Assembly (NCBI GenBank): GCA_963854835.1
Contig: OY978525.1
Span: 97,729,388 to 97,793,387 of the forward strand
DNA from: Megamerina dolium
Taxonomy: Eukaryota > Arthropoda > Insecta > Diptera > Megamerinidae
DNA length: 64,000 nt
Reading direction: 5' to 3'
The position numbers were made by a program, and so were the translations under genes. Below the pieces are notes generated by a model, which ran no database searches, was not told the DNA's origin, and was given only the letters and a program-made list of their open reading frames with translations. Of this stretch, positions 30,901 to 43,500 are shown one piece after another. How positions within the stretch are numbered: position 1 is the first letter of the stretch; the number at the start of each line of letters is the position of its first letter.

Positions 30901-33900
30901 TGACACGACCTATCTTATGGGAATGTCGTGTTAACGAAAACTCACCACCGTATGACGGTGACGTAGACGTTGCTCGGAGCGGAGAAAATCAATGCAATTT
31001 TGTATGTTCTTACGTACGGGCGGTACGTACGACCGCTACGTCGGTGGCTAGTTGCAGCATTATTCTATTCGATACGTGCAACGGCTATGTCACCGTCATA
31101 CGGTGGTGAGTTTTCGCTAGCACGACTTTCCCATAAGATAGGTCGTGTCAGCTGACACGTTCTACGGTTTTACGTTCGTGGCTAGTTGCACCGTAAGAAG
31201 TTGCAAGTAAAACAAACATAATTGAAACACATATGACAACAAAATATCCTTGAAGTGTGCATAAATTTGAAATTATAAGAAGATAACAAATTCCCAATGG
31301 CTGAGGTTTTATTGAGTTAATTGAAGTCGTTTGATCCAGTATTCAGTAAAAAACTATGCGTTCTTGAGGCAAGCTGCTTGTGATCGCTGCCTCTTGATAT
31401 TGATGTGATATTGAAATATAGATTCACAGTCAGCTGTTTCTGTTACAAGTTTTTGCACATATCACTTTTTTTTTATAATGTTCTGTTTGAGAGCGAATTC
31501 TTTCTTACTCACTAAAATTTCGTTGCTGGATAATTCTTACTGGGAAAGTAACAATCGACCTATTTTAATTTCAATGACTTGCAGTCAAACTAATGGTGAG
31601 AAATGAAGCACTTCTCTGCCGACGTAATGAATCTATATAACCTCAAATAAAATACTGTCACTTGGGCAGAGCCGAATATACATTGCAGCAAACGTTTGAA
31701 CGTGTATTATAGCATTAATTAAAACATTCACCAGAGGGTAAATTCAAAAAACACTGACAGCAAAACATTGAAACAGTAATATCTCCCTATGTGCAAGTTT
31801 TTTAACCCGTTCATTCCTATACACGCTATTCCCTTGAAACTGACAATTTCTCGAATATCGGCATCGCGATCCAAGAATATAAAAATCAAATAAAATAATA
31901 TAAACAACAACAAACCGATGCCGATGACAGTTTTCCGTCGAAAATTTTTGTGATCTTGTAATTCAAGAACACATTCAGCGATTTTCGCCAAAGCTCTCAT
32001 CTAAGCTCACGTCCGAGTTTAAGCCTAAGCCAACATTCGGAATTACAAAAAGTAAGATATTCTTCCCTATATTTTTATTTGTATTTTATTTTATATTATT
32101 TTGATTTTATTTCAATTTAGCAATCAACATAGGGCTTTAGAGCATCGAAGCAACATGCAGAGCATGAGAAATGCCGCTAAACCAAATAATTTACTCAACA
32201 TGCAACACTCACTCTGATAATTTGATGACTATCAACATCGTGAAAACAACCACAAAACTCTGGCAATCATGGGCAAAATAATGACTGTGCAAAAAGATTT
32301 CAAAGGAAATGGTTAACAAAACCGTCTTGAAATCTGGTAACCATTTTATCTTGACCGATTTTATGTGGTTTGGTGATCTTTTCGCAAGGCAACGTGGCTA
32401 ACTGCTTCAATCTGGAATCCTTGTTAAACTCATCGCAAGTCAACTTACTCGTCACCATGTAGTTTGAACTGCTTACTATGTGATGGCGTCTTCATTCTAG
32501 AAGTGGATCCTCTTTGTGACGTCCTTCATTTTAATGGAGAGCCTCCAAGCGGCGACCACCGGGCAACGTCGTTCCAGCACCCGCTGAGCGGCGGCTAAAG
32601 TGAGTGGCGAAAACATCCCTCAATTCGAGGTTGTGCGTTGGGCTTGGGACCCACCACATAAAAACCCGCACCCAGTAAAGAACACAACAGTGCCACAACA
32701 ACCTCCGCAAACGAAAAAAGGACCATAATTTACGTATATGCACCTGGAACGTCCGATCCCTCTATAGGGAAGGTGCCTCTATCCAGCTGGTTGATGTCTT
32801 CGAGAAGTACAAGGCTGACATCACCGCTCTCTAGGAATTGCGATGGACGGGACAGGATTGCGCCAGAAGAGCATATTGTGACATATACTATAGTTGCCAT
32901 GCGGAGAGGCACCAAGTAGGATGTTTAAATCCCGGAGCCTCTTCCTGCCGTGACGGAAATGAGAATCTGGTTACGGATGTCCAGAGCGTACTGAGACTAT
33001 GGATGGAACACTTCTCCAGGTTACTGAACGGCGATGCTACGAACAATTCCGCCAGTAGAGGAGATTCGTCGATTATAAAGCCACTTTCGACAGTCCGATA
33101 AGGAATTACCTCTAAACAACTACCATATGTCTGAATTTGGTATACCTGCAAAACTCATTCGACTTTGCAGAATAACACTGCTTAACTCTCGTTCTACAGT
33201 GAAAATTGGGAATGACCTCTCCCCTCCGTTTAATACCGAACGAGGTTTCAGACAAGGTGATTCCTTATCGTGTGAATTCTTCAACCTTATTATGGAGAAA
33301 ATTCTACGAGCTGCAGATTTACGACATAATGGCGCTATTTTCAACAAAAGTGTTATGCTGCTGGCGTATGCCGACGATATTGACATAATCGGTATCAACT
33401 CGCGACCAGTCAGTGCAGCATTCTCTGAATCGGAACGAAAGTCACGTCGAATTGGTCTTACGGTGAACGAGGGCAAGACGAAGTACCTAGTGTCTACAAA
33501 CAAAGTCCCGGCGTCTTGGACAACACGGTACTGTTGACAATTACACTTTCGAGGTGGTTTAGGACTTCGTCTATCTTGGAACCAGCATCAACAACTGTAA
33601 TGACATCTGCCTGGAGATCATGCGTAGGATAACTCTTGCTAACAGGTGTTACTTTGGGCTGAGTAAGCAATGGAGTAGTCGAGTCCTCTCTCGAAGATCG
33701 AAAATCACACTCTACTAGTCTCCCATTATTCCTGTCCTAATATATGGTGCAGAAGCCTGGACAATTTCCACCATGGATGAGAGGATGTTTGGAGTTTTCG
33801 AGAGAAAAATTCTGCGAAGGATCTTTGGACATATTTGCGTTGATGGCGAGTATCGAATAAGGTACAACGATGAACTGTATGAGCTGTACGCTGACATTGA

Positions 33901-36900
33901 TATAGTCGAACGTATCAAAATCCAGCGGTTGCGCTGGCTAGGTCATATCGAGCGGATGGAAGAAGACGCTCCAGCGAAGAGGATATTTAATTCGGCACCC
34001 GGTGGAGGACGCAGAAGTAGAGGAAACCCAAACCTCCGTTGGAAGGACCAAGTATCTGAATATCCAATTGCGCCAGCAAGCGAAGAACAGAGAAGACTGG
34101 CGCCGCATTATATGTTCGGCCTAAATCGATCATCGCTTGTTATGGCCACATAAGGGGAAGAAAAAGGTTTTATTTTGCCCTGTACTATACAAATTGAGGT
34201 ACTTTTATCAAAAGAGCGCGTTCTCTGCTGCTAATGTATCCGAATGTAATGTAATGTATACCGAATGATTAAAAGAAATTGTCAGTCATCGACTAAGCTT
34301 AGTTGCGTTCGGTTGTGTTTCATATTTACTCTTCTTTTCATAAGTGATCGTTCTACCGTTATATCTTGTTACATATAACACCGTTTTTCGTTCTTTTTTC
34401 ATTTGTTGTGTTCCCACGTGCTCATTAAATTTCAAGGTATTTAATACTTTCTTCTGTTTCAACATGCCCCCTGGGGCGCAAAGCTTAGGAAACAATAGGT
34501 ACGCTCCATTAGCTACCAGTCCCAAGGCAAAAAAGAAACGTCCGTATAAAACCAATAATGATTATCCAGATCTTATGCAAGACATGCCAACTGCTTGGAC
34601 ACACAGTAAAACATTGTAAAAACAATCCCATGTGCGTCAATTGCAACCTTACACCTCATATCAATACAGAATGCCGACGCACTAAGTGTGCAAATTGCGA
34701 CGAAGAACATCCCGCCAATTCAAACCAGTGCCCCAAATTTCTACAGCAGAAAGAAATTTTAAAAATCAAAACGCAACGAAAATGCTCACTTAAACAGGCA
34801 CGTGATATATACACATCTACGTTACCCCAAACCTCATCTCCGGCATCTTATGCAGGCGCCGCCAGAGCCAAATCATCTACTGAAAACTCTTACAAAGTCA
34901 CTCCTCCATCCTAGCCTAGAAATTCTTCAATGGAATATAAAAGGCTTATACAAGAACTTTAACGAGTTAAAGCTTTTGCTAAAAGAATTTTCTCCCAGTA
35001 TTATTGCACTTCAGGAGACCCATCTCCCTTATGGTCAGATTGCACCCGTTTCTAAATTTTACACAAATTACTTTAAGAACTTCCCACATAATACAACCTG
35101 TAAGCAAGGCTTAGCCATTCTAGTAAAAAACGGCATTTCCCACAAACTTATAGACATTCAGTCACCAATAGCAAATATAGCGTTAGAACTAAATATTGGA
35201 TTTCACATCACCGTCATCTGTGTTTATATTCCCCCCCAGCAGAATTTCGAACGCAGAGACTTACAGAATCTAACAGCCAACATTACAACAAACTTTATTA
35301 TTGTTGGAGACTTTAACGCTTGGAGCCCACTTTGTGGATCCGAAAATACTAACCAGAGGGGCAAGAAACTCGAAGATTTGATTCTTTCAGAAAACTTAGT
35401 TATCTTGAACGACAACGCGCCTACTCACTTTTCCACACATCAAACGTTCACACATGTGGATGTGTCAATTTGTTCAGCCAGCCTAGCTCCCAAGCTTTCT
35501 TGCAGAACGCTGCAACATCTTCATGGAAGTGACCACTTCCCTCTATTGACAAAATTGTCCTCAGCTCTTTTAAATACCGGCACACCCAAGCCCAAGTTCC
35601 TGACTGACAAAGCAGACTGGCCAAAATTCCTCTTATTGGCAAATAAACTAACCGATCAAAGCCAACAGTCTCAAAATATTAACAAAGAAGCAGCAACGCT
35701 GCAAAAGCTCATTCGGGATTCAGCTCACCACTCAATACCCCAAACACACAGAAAAGTATGCAAATCCATTGTACCCTACTGGTCTCCATATTTATCCTCC
35801 CTACGGGTAGAAAAGCAACAGTCATGGTATAATTACAAAACAAATAGATGTATGGAAAACTTGATCAAATACAAAAAAGCGAATGCAATTTTTAAAAAGA
35901 AACTAAAAGAAGCCAAAAGAAAAAGCCTTGAACAGCTTACAGAATCAATAACCCCTGACTGTGGTCCAAAACAGATATGGGCCAACATTAAAAGATTATC
36001 AGGAACCTTTACCCCGCCTACAATTAGATTTATCGAGTCAATTGACGGACCAATATTTTCAACCCAAGAAATTGCCAATTATTTTGGTTCCTGCTGGTCA
36101 AATTATTCTAAAGACTCTAATTTTCACAACAATCAGCTCAGAGGAATTCGACATCACCGTAACTAGTATGACTGGTAAAACACCGGGAAGAGATCGCAAC
36201 TCTTACCCTATTCTTAAGCACTTTCCTTCCTCATTAAAAAGCAGAGTTACCGACCTTTATAACAACATTCTTCACAATGGCATTATCCCTCAAGTATGGA
36301 AAAATGCAACAGTTATCCCAATACCTAAACCAAAACAGCCTTCCTCTGACGTATCTGGATACAGGCCGATATCTCTGCTCCCTTGCTTAAGTAAGGTTCT
36401 AGAAAAGATCATAGCTAAACGACTGATGTGGTTTGCGCTTTCTAATGGATTTATCAGCCCACATCAAGTGGCGTTCAAAGAAGGGCAAGGAACATTGGAT
36501 GCGCTGTTACAATTTGAACATTTTGTAACATCAGCCATCGCGACAAAAAACCACGTTTCTACTCTTAGCCTAGATTTCGAGAAAGCTTACGATAGGATAG
36601 GTATTCATGTTGTCCTAAAACAACTCGCCAACTGGAAAATCGGCCCTAGGACGTACAATTATGTTAAAGCTTTCCTTACAAACAGAACTTTTTCCGTCCA
36701 AATTAATGACAGATATTCAAAAACATACAGATTATATAATGGCATCCCGCAAGGATCACCCATTTCTGTTATACTATTTGTCATTGCTTTTGACGAGATT
36801 AATAATATTTTGTTGAATTATAAAAGAATATCACACGTAATTTACGCTGATGATGTTCTGTTATTCTCTAAATGTAAAGACTTAAATACTGTACAAACCG

Positions 36901-39900
36901 ACTTTGTTCAAATACTTTTAGAAATTACTAATTGGTCAAAAACATCAGGTGCTAATATTTCATATAACAAATGTAAAACGCTTCACTTTTGTAATAAAAA
37001 AAATTTTTCAGCACTATGTCTAAAGTATAATAATATTAACATCAAAAATTGTAATAATTTGAAAATCCTCGGTATTATTTTTGATAAAAAACTCACTTAT
37101 AAAGAACATTGTATATATTTAAGAGAAAACCTTAATAAAAGACTAAGAATGTTATTAAATACCTATCTTCTAACCACTGTCTAATACACTCGACAACACT
37201 GATAAACGCAACAAAAGCCTTAATCTTGGCAAAACTCGATTACGGCCTACCAAAAGAAGCATTCGTGCCTTTCCAACTTCACCAACAAAATGTATTTTGG
37301 CAGAAGCGGGACTTCCTTCGCTGACAGAGAGAACAAAAATCAATACACTTAAATTAATACCAAAGTTACTCTACGGCAACAACACTAACTTACACAAAAT
37401 GGTGTCCGCAGCAATAAGAAGCAAAAGAAAACTGAGTCGCCCATCTACAATCATAAGGTGCTTAGCCGATGCAAAAGAACTAGAAATCACCCTTAATCCA
37501 TCGAAGCCCTGCTATGAAAAACCACCCCCCTGGCAAAATTTTAGACCCTTCGTGATAATGGACATGGTGAAATACCGGAAAAACACCACCAACCCAGCTG
37601 TGTTCCGGCAAATATTCCAACACATTAAAACAGATCTGTTGTACCAAGGATGGAACTTTTTGTACACAGACGGATCTAAAAACGAGCTAAGGACAGCGTT
37701 TGCAGTAGTAGACTCAAACCATAACACCGTATCTGCTGGTTTTCTTTTCCCATTTTGCTCCGTATTTTCAGCGGAAGCGACAGCCATTCTACAGCCATTC
37801 TACAGGCTCAGACAGCTTCTCAACTATTCAAGCGATCATGAATGCTAAAAACACCAGCCGCCTGATAACGTCAATCCAAAATATTTTGATACAAGCAAAT
37901 AGAGTTAAACTCATGTGGATCCCTAGCCACATCGACATTGCAGGCAACTAGGCTGCAGACCAGAGAGCAAAAGACACAGCTCGTGAGCCTTTAATGATTT
38001 TTGATGTAATACTAAAAAAAGATATTTGTAGAATGATTGAAACGCACATGAAACAAAAAAGACTCCAAAATTGGTCAAACTTCAATCATCATTACTCCTC
38101 TATTAATGTGAATGGAAGCAAACCCAACTATCCTTCAACAGTTGCGTGTAACAGCTTAAGAGCATAGGACACACAATTTTAACACACGCTCACCTTTTGA
38201 ATGGTGCCGCTCCCAGTAATTGTCCCTATTGTAATTATGAGCCACTTACTGTACTGCACATATTGGATGAATGTATTGCCTATATCAGTGCAAGAAAAGC
38301 GATATTCGAAAATGACAAACCATCAGACTCGTTGAAGAGTGTAGACATGAAGTGCATTAAAAAAATCAATAATTATCTTTCACTAACTAATTTAACAAAA
38401 TTAATTTAGAATTCATTTTAACTTACGACATATAACATTATTGTAAGCGAACTATTATATTAAGCGAGCTGAAGGTCTAGCTACTAGTGCTCCTAGTTTA
38501 TGTAAGTAATAATGTGATTTATCACATTATTTCCTCTAGTAAATAAATAAATAAATAAATAAAAGAAATTGTTTGAACATGGTCACGATTACAGCCAATT
38601 TCTTCCATCTGTTTTATCGTGGTAAAAGATTGAATGCCGCCGAGTTGGGCCATGCTAAGCTAACTGTATACGAAGTGAACTTTTTGAAGCTCGCGTCATT
38701 AAGCACGCATTGAGACAGCCCTTTTCCCCAACTCGCGAATGCTTCTTTCACATTCCGGTCAACCGATGAAGTAGTCAAAGACGACAGCGAATTCGACATA
38801 AAATCAATAATCTCAAATGAATTCAATTAACTTTTAACAAATTTTAGAAATAATTTCAAACTTAAGTACATTGTTTATATTTATTTTAGTTGTTATTGTT
38901 CAAAATAATGTTTTTCAGAGTTTTCGACAAAATTACGCAGATTACTTGTTTTTGATGAGGTCGAATCTCGAATACTATACAGGGTTTTCGAGATGTCAAC
39001 CCTGAATACCATACAAAATTCAATAGAAATCATTCGATTCTAATAATTTATAATAAATTGATTTTTGATTACATGCATTACAATATTCTCTTTACTATTT
39101 TTTAGCTGATATATGCCGCATCAAATGGGGACATCTACGGGACAATTTCCGAAAAGTGCTCATACGTAACACATTTTCTGATGAGACACCCACATCGTGG
39201 CGTTTCTACAATGATATGCGTTTCATGGAGAAAGCTGTGACTGAGAATATCATACGGCAGCAGCGAATCAAAGCTCGTGGTAGTCATTGGCTAGACATGC
39301 CTCAAGATGCAACCCTTTATTCGACGGCAAAAATTTTTCAATCGTTCGATAGAAATACAATATCGAGTACACAAAAATTACATGATGGCAATTATGATCA
39401 TGACATGCAGCAGCGACAGCAACAATTTAACTACTCCGAAGTATCAATGTTCCTTAATCAGACACAGCCTTTTAAACGTATCAAATTAGAGGCACAAACA
39501 TCAATTGAACATTCGCCGAAACACATGCTGGAATTGGTTAATCATCAGCGAAATAATTTTGAGCATAAAATGGTGCCTTTGAATTCAGATAAAGACCAAC
39601 ATTTGAATGTGGATGCCTTTAATCCTCTCAATGGTTCGCAACTTATGTCAAATAGTGTGAACGATGAAGATCACGTTGGTGATGATGCCGATGACGATGC
39701 TGATGAGGATGATGATGAGTTTGACGAAGATACAGCGACCACAGAAGAGCCAGATTATGATGCGAAAAAACACCATACCGTCAAGAGCAGAGATGATATC
39801 TACACCATTGAACTCTTTGATGATGATGACGACGAAGTGGAAAATAATGAACAGCAACAACCAAATGCAAATGCAATGACGGAGAATGAAGTGCAACGAT

Positions 39901-40076
39901 TAACTTGTGATGCATCCACAAATACAGAAGACAGTAACATGACAGGAAAACAAGAACAAAATGCTGATCGGATGTTTTTACTGAGTCTAATGCCGTATCT
40001 AAAAAATGTTGATGGACAACGCAAATTGATGGTACGTCAGAAGTTGCAACAAGTACTAATTGATGAGTTTGGTTGA
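27905..40076 (+). CDS. MADF-BESS domain DNA-binding protein (411 aa, 2 coding exons)
   Basis: Exon 1 is 27905-28169, with donor GTATGT at 28170. Exon 2 is 39106-40076, with acceptor TTTTTTAG. They join in phase (265 + 971 = 1236 bases). The MADF domain spans residues about 46-135 and is split by the intron: DTVKRLIAAVSRRPHLW and FLWYEVGQEV in exon 1, ICRIKWGHLRDNFRKV and SWRFYNDMRFM in exon 2. The middle is Gln/Asn-rich, followed by a very acidic run (about residues 255-285, mostly Asp/Glu). The C terminus (about 376-411, FLLSLMPYLKNV and RQKLQQVLIDEF) is a BESS motif. This Adf-1-like architecture is typical of sequence-specific insect transcription regulators; MADF binds DNA and BESS mediates protein contacts. 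I do not assign an orthologue. The 10.9-kb intron is filled with transposons. Confidence 0.88.
28365..28905. repeat. Foldback element with long inverted arms (about 540 bp)
   Basis: The two halves are inverted copies around about 28630. Paired blocks are GAACCAAAAAATTT with AAATTTTTGGTTC, AACGCCTACA with TGTAGGCGTT, AAATTTGAAATCGAAATTA with its complement at about 28718-28736, and GGTTTATTTTATA with TATAAACC at about 28857. It is in the MADF-BESS intron and has no coding capacity. The right half has an extra insertion at about 28735-28765. Confidence 0.75.
28906..29286. other. Intronic DNA with a SINE-head remnant
   Basis: At 29095-29143 the minus strand reads GTGCCGTAGTTCAGTGGTTAGTGC, the A-box half of the tRNA-like SINE head, with nothing of the body recognisable. 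The remainder is unassigned. Confidence 0.5.
29287..30740 (-). pseudogene. Jockey-like LINE fragment: reverse transcriptase and 3' end
   Basis: Minus-strand frames read IKELPPASVIHLMHIFNAIL, LSKVFEKLLV, AVFLDITQAFDKVWHDGLIYKL, GVPQGSVLGPLLNLLYTSD and ISTFADNTAILC. The catalytic YADD is changed to FADN. They continue STKYLGIHLDRRLTWNNHI, ILKPIRTYGIQLWGT and NIEKLHRIQSKCLR. This is a jockey-clade reverse transcriptase order. Two frame breaks lie near 30240 and 30700. T12 at 29287-29298 is the poly(A) tail read from the minus strand. It is 5'-truncated; the endonuclease is absent. In the MADF-BESS intron. Confidence 0.85.
30861..31190. mobile_element. Nested TIR/foldback element with about 110-bp arms
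   Basis: The left arm begins TGCAACTAGCCACCGACGTA. The right arm at 31190 is its inverted copy and shares AGAACGTGTCAGCTGACACG and AAAACTCACCACCGTATGAC. An additional inner terminus, TACGTCGGTGGCTAGTTGCA, ends at 31056. The inner unit 30861-31056 (196 bp) is flanked by GCATTATGC (30852-30860) and GCATTATTC (31057-31065), an 8-of-9 match that looks like a target-site duplication. No transposase is present. Confidence 0.8.
31191..32365. other. Intronic DNA, mostly unassigned
   Basis: About 31430-31550 has weak similarity on the minus strand to the left part of MITE family M (CAGCTGTTTCTG, GAGAGCGAATTC, GGATAATTCTTACTGGGAAAG). The remainder, including a 90-codon minus-strand frame at 31728-32000, matches nothing I know. 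Confidence 0.4.
32370..34165 (+). pseudogene. RTE-like LINE with 5' UTR, endonuclease start and reverse transcriptase (copy C)
   Basis: The longest-spanning RTE-like copy. The 5' UTR (32370-32730) matches copy E. The endonuclease start (NVRSLYREGASIQLVDVFEK, ELRWTGQD) is followed by a large deletion; the linker resumes with LNPGASSCRDGNENLVTDV. The reverse transcriptase (33127-33530) reads MSEFGIPAKLIRLCRITLLN, ERGFRQGDSLSCEFFNLIME and LLAYADDIDII, so its YADD motif is intact. The C-terminal part 33770-34153 reads RMFGVFERKILRRIFG, IQRLRWLGHIERM and NPNLRWKDQV. Stops and frame changes make it inactive. In the MADF-BESS intron. Confidence 0.85.
34464..34914 (+). pseudogene. I-like LINE ORF1 (gag-like), internally deleted
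   Basis: It starts MPPGAQSLGNNRYAPLATSP, then Lys-rich sequence. After a deletion and frame change near 34560 it enters three zinc knuckles: CKTCQLLGHTVKHC and CVNCNLTPHINTEC (both CX2CX4HX4C), and CANCDEEHPANSNQC. It ends ENSYKVTPPS. The nucleic-acid-binding knuckles are intact, but the central part present in the copy at 40.7 kb (RILKIVKELGRFDRPKKS) is missing. Confidence 0.85.
34850..38409 (+). pseudogene. I-like LINE ORF2: endonuclease, reverse transcriptase, RNase H
   Basis: The first frame (to 36166) holds the APE-type endonuclease: LQWNIKGLYKNF, IIALQETHLP, IIVGDFNAWSPLCGS and LHGSDHFPL. After a frame change near 36100, the frame to 37184 holds the reverse transcriptase: GYRPISLLPCLSKVLEKIIA, LDFEKAYDRIGIHVVL, GIPQGSPISVILF and VIYADDVLLF. 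The catalytic aspartates are present. After another break, 37297-37848 holds LAEAGLPSL-like sequence and the RNase H start FLYTDGSKNELRTAFAVV with EA of SAEATAIL. The end 38197-38409 carries CPYCNYEPLTVLHILDEC, a terminal zinc-finger-like block. At least three frame disruptions. Confidence 0.85.
38573..39105. other. End of the MADF-BESS intron
   Basis: Intronic DNA downstream of the I-like LINE. No element recognised. It ends in a T-rich tract and the TTTTTTAG acceptor. Confidence 0.5.
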
Positions 40077-40595
40077 TGAGCTTTATACGGTATATAGTGT
40101 AAAAAGGAATTTCCACTTAAGTAGATTAAAACATACACTTACCTACATACATACAAATGTATTTTAAGAAAATTTAGTTATTTGTAATATTTGAAATTAT
40201 ACAATATTAAATTATTAAAATTAATCTGTAAAAAAGTGGCCTTTGATCAAAATGAAATTTATTTTATACATATTTATTTTTAATAAACTATATACACATA
40301 CATATATACATATAGTATTTGAAATATACATTAGGCTCAGTCAGGCCCGTTAATAGGTCAAAACTCGTCTTACAAGTAATAGCAAATGGTGCATCATTAA
40401 CAGAATTGTTGCTTAATTTGACTATATACAATCGTTAACTTTGTACATTTGATATTAACATTCGAACACTTGATTATTTTTTTTAAAGATGATTTAAATA
40501 ACGAATAACGTACATATTCGTACATATTTACGAATTTAACATAAATCAAGTTTGCACAAAGTTACGTATTTTTTATTTTATTGACATGTTGCCAG
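40077..40595 (+). other. 3' UTR of the MADF-BESS gene
   Basis: AT-rich non-coding sequence with AATAAA at 40282-40287 as a likely polyadenylation signal. The degraded I-like LINE starts soon after. Confidence 0.55.
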
Positions 40596-40599
40596 ATAC

Positions 40600-43500
40600 A
40601 AAATGGATTGGACATACAAAGGGAATTTTCGATAATTTCTTTTCGGCAGCGATGCATGCCGTCAGTCACATCCCCTCACACGAGCTGCAGGAAATAAAAA
40701 ACCTTCAAACCAGCAACATTTGAGCCGAATCTTAAAAATCGTAAAAGAATTGGGTCGTTTTGATCGACCAAAAAAGTCTATCAAAACGACCAACCTACCG
40801 AAGTTATTCTACTTACATTCGACTTATATAGGTTTCCGGACTCCATTAAACTCTCGTGGCACAAAGTTCGTGTCAGAGAATATATCCCAAACCCCATGCG
40901 TTGCAAACTGTGTCAATTGTTGGGACACACAAAAAAATATTGCAAAAATAATCCAGTATGAGTAAACTGCAATCTTCCACCCCACCCAAATTCAGACTGC
41001 CCTCGCACCAGATGCGCAAATTGTGAATAAGAGCATCCGGAAAACTCCAATACCTGCCCAAAATTTGCACAACCAAAATAAATAAATTAAAATTCTTCGT
41101 AAATGTTCACTAAAACAAGCAAGAGATTTATATAGCGCACAACTGCCCCAATCATCATCGTCTACATCATATGCTGGGGTTAATACGAGTGCCTCAACCA
41201 CCGGAAAGACTCGATCAGCCACCTCAGTCTTCAATAAAAGACCTCTCCCTTCTACAACACCTTCTATAAATCTAAATTACTCTGTTAAATCAGACGATAC
41301 TAACATTCAGTTTACTTCCTCATCTAATAACCAAGAACACAACACAATCCAACCAACTACATCCTCACACATACTAACTTGAATAACGTTATATATACTC
41401 TCCCAGTCAACCCATTCTCATCAGATGTTGACAATCCCACTACCACATCACCCAGTTCCTCTGCACGTTCTAACTCTACCATACTCGCTTCAACCACAAA
41501 TCAACCAAACGCACCAAAAAGCAAGACTAGTCCGACTGGCCTTGCAGTAAATGTAAAGAAAGGCATCCAACACAAAATAACCCACACTTCTAATATTGCA
41601 ATAGAAAACAATTTAGGCTTCAAATCCAACATTATTTCCGTATATATTCCTCCCCAGCAGTCATTCGACCTGAAAAACCGAATAATTGCGAATTTTACAA
41701 CTGATGTGATCATTGTAAGCAATTTTAACGCTTGGAGCCCTCTCTGGGGTTACGAATCAAGCAACTCAAGATGTAAAATTCTGGAAGACTTTATTCTTTC
41801 AGAAACTTTAATTGTCTTAAACGACAATGCACCTACACATTTTTCCACTCACCAAACTTTTAAACATGCAGACGTCGTTATGTGCTCTGCCAATTTAGCC
41901 CCAAAACTGACTAGCTCAACATTGAATCTCCTCCATGGAGTTGATCATTTCCCGTTAATAAATAAATTGTCCTCCATTCTTTCAAATCCTGGCATACCTT
42001 CTGCAAAATTCATTACGGATAAGGCAAATTGGACAAATTGATATTACAAAAGCCACAATCTAGCAATATTGATAAAGAAACTGCTCCTTTACATAGTACT
42101 ATTCAGTACAGCAGCGAATTCATCAATACTGGTCCTCATATCTCTCCTCTTTGAGAAAAGAAAAGCAATTGCTATGGTATAATTATAGGAAATTCAGGCC
42201 CAAGGATAATCTCATCAGCTATAAAAGAGCAAATGCTTTTTTTTTCAGAAAAAAATTAAAAGAAGCGAAAAGGCAAAGCCTGTAAAATGAATTGAATCCA
42301 TAAACTCTAAGTCAAATCCTAAACAGATATGGGCCATAATGTTAACTGGAACCTATTCCCCACCAATAATAAAATTTGTAGATACTGACGACCATTTTGG
42401 CTCCTTCTGGTCCAATTACTCTAAGGATTCGAACTTTCACCAAGATTTTAGTCTACAAAAAATACTTATTTTGGACAACACGTATATGAACAATTCACCT
42501 ATTCCATCTGCTAAGGGCATAGTATCCCCGATCTCTTGATTCGAGTTTGAATTAACTGCTTCTGTCAGGCAAAACACCTGGAAGAGATCGCATCTCCTAC
42601 CCCATGTTAAAACACTTACCGTCTTCATTAAAATCTCGAGTTTTTGATCTATATAACATCATTCTAAATAACGGTATTCTTCCACATATATGGAAACATG
42701 ACACAATAATTCCAATAACCAAACGTAACCAATGTACTTCCAACATCGCAGGGTATAGACCTACATATATCCTTACTACCGTGCTTAAGTAAAGTTCTTG
42801 AAAAAATTGTAGCAAAGAGGATCATGTGGTTCACACTATCCAACGGTTGTGGACTAACCACATTAAGTTGCATTTAAAGTTGGCCAAGGTTCCATGGATG
42901 CACTATTACAATTTGAACATTTTGTATCTTCGGCTATCTCTACAAAAAAATCATGTTTCTGCATTGAGTCTTGATTTCGAGAAGGCTTATGATAGAATTG
43001 GCATCCATGTCGTTCTGCGACAGCTAGAAAATTGTAAAATTGCCACGAAAATGTACAATTTCTTGACCAACCGATCCTTCTTTGTCCGAATTAACAATAA
43101 GTATTCAAGCACTATCAGTGGTTTTATTTAACGTCGCTTTTGACGAAATTAACAATATCATACCGAATCACAAAAGGATATCATACGTGATGTTAAAGCA
43201 AGGATTTAAGAATTGTGCGCAATGATTTTCCCAAATTTGTTCAGAAATCTTAATCTTCAGGGACCAGTATTGCTTTCAATAAATGTAAAACGGTCCATTT
43301 TTGTAATAAAAGATCATGGCCTGCGTTAAATTTAACTATCAATAATGTAAATATTGTAAATTGTACTAGTTTAAGGATGCTAGGTATAATATTTGATAGC
43401 AAGCTAACTTCCAAAGAACATTGTAAATATTTAAAGATTAATTTCGCAGTACGACTTAATATTATAAAATATCTATCATTTAAACACTGTCTCATACATC

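Larger units (their letters stand above)
34283..38560 (+). mobile_element. I-like LINE with 5' end and target-site duplication (4.28 kb)
   Basis: It starts CAGTCATCGACTAAGC and ends after a (TAAA)n tail. AAAAGAAATTGT occurs directly before (34271-34282) and after (38561-38572), a 12-base target-site duplication. Inside are ORF1 with zinc knuckles and ORF2 with endonuclease, reverse transcriptase and RNase H, the I-clade order. Shorter than I factors of about 5.4 kb because ORF1 and other parts are deleted. It sits in the MADF-BESS intron in the sense direction. Confidence 0.9.

Noticed and set aside
33127..33537. RTE-like reverse transcriptase as a domesticated host gene
   Set aside because: The frame covers only part of the domain, flanking parts are frameshifted and the same element occurs in five other decayed copies.
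39648..40116. Several minus-strand frames
   Set aside because: Shadows of the acidic Asp/Glu-rich part of the MADF-BESS protein.
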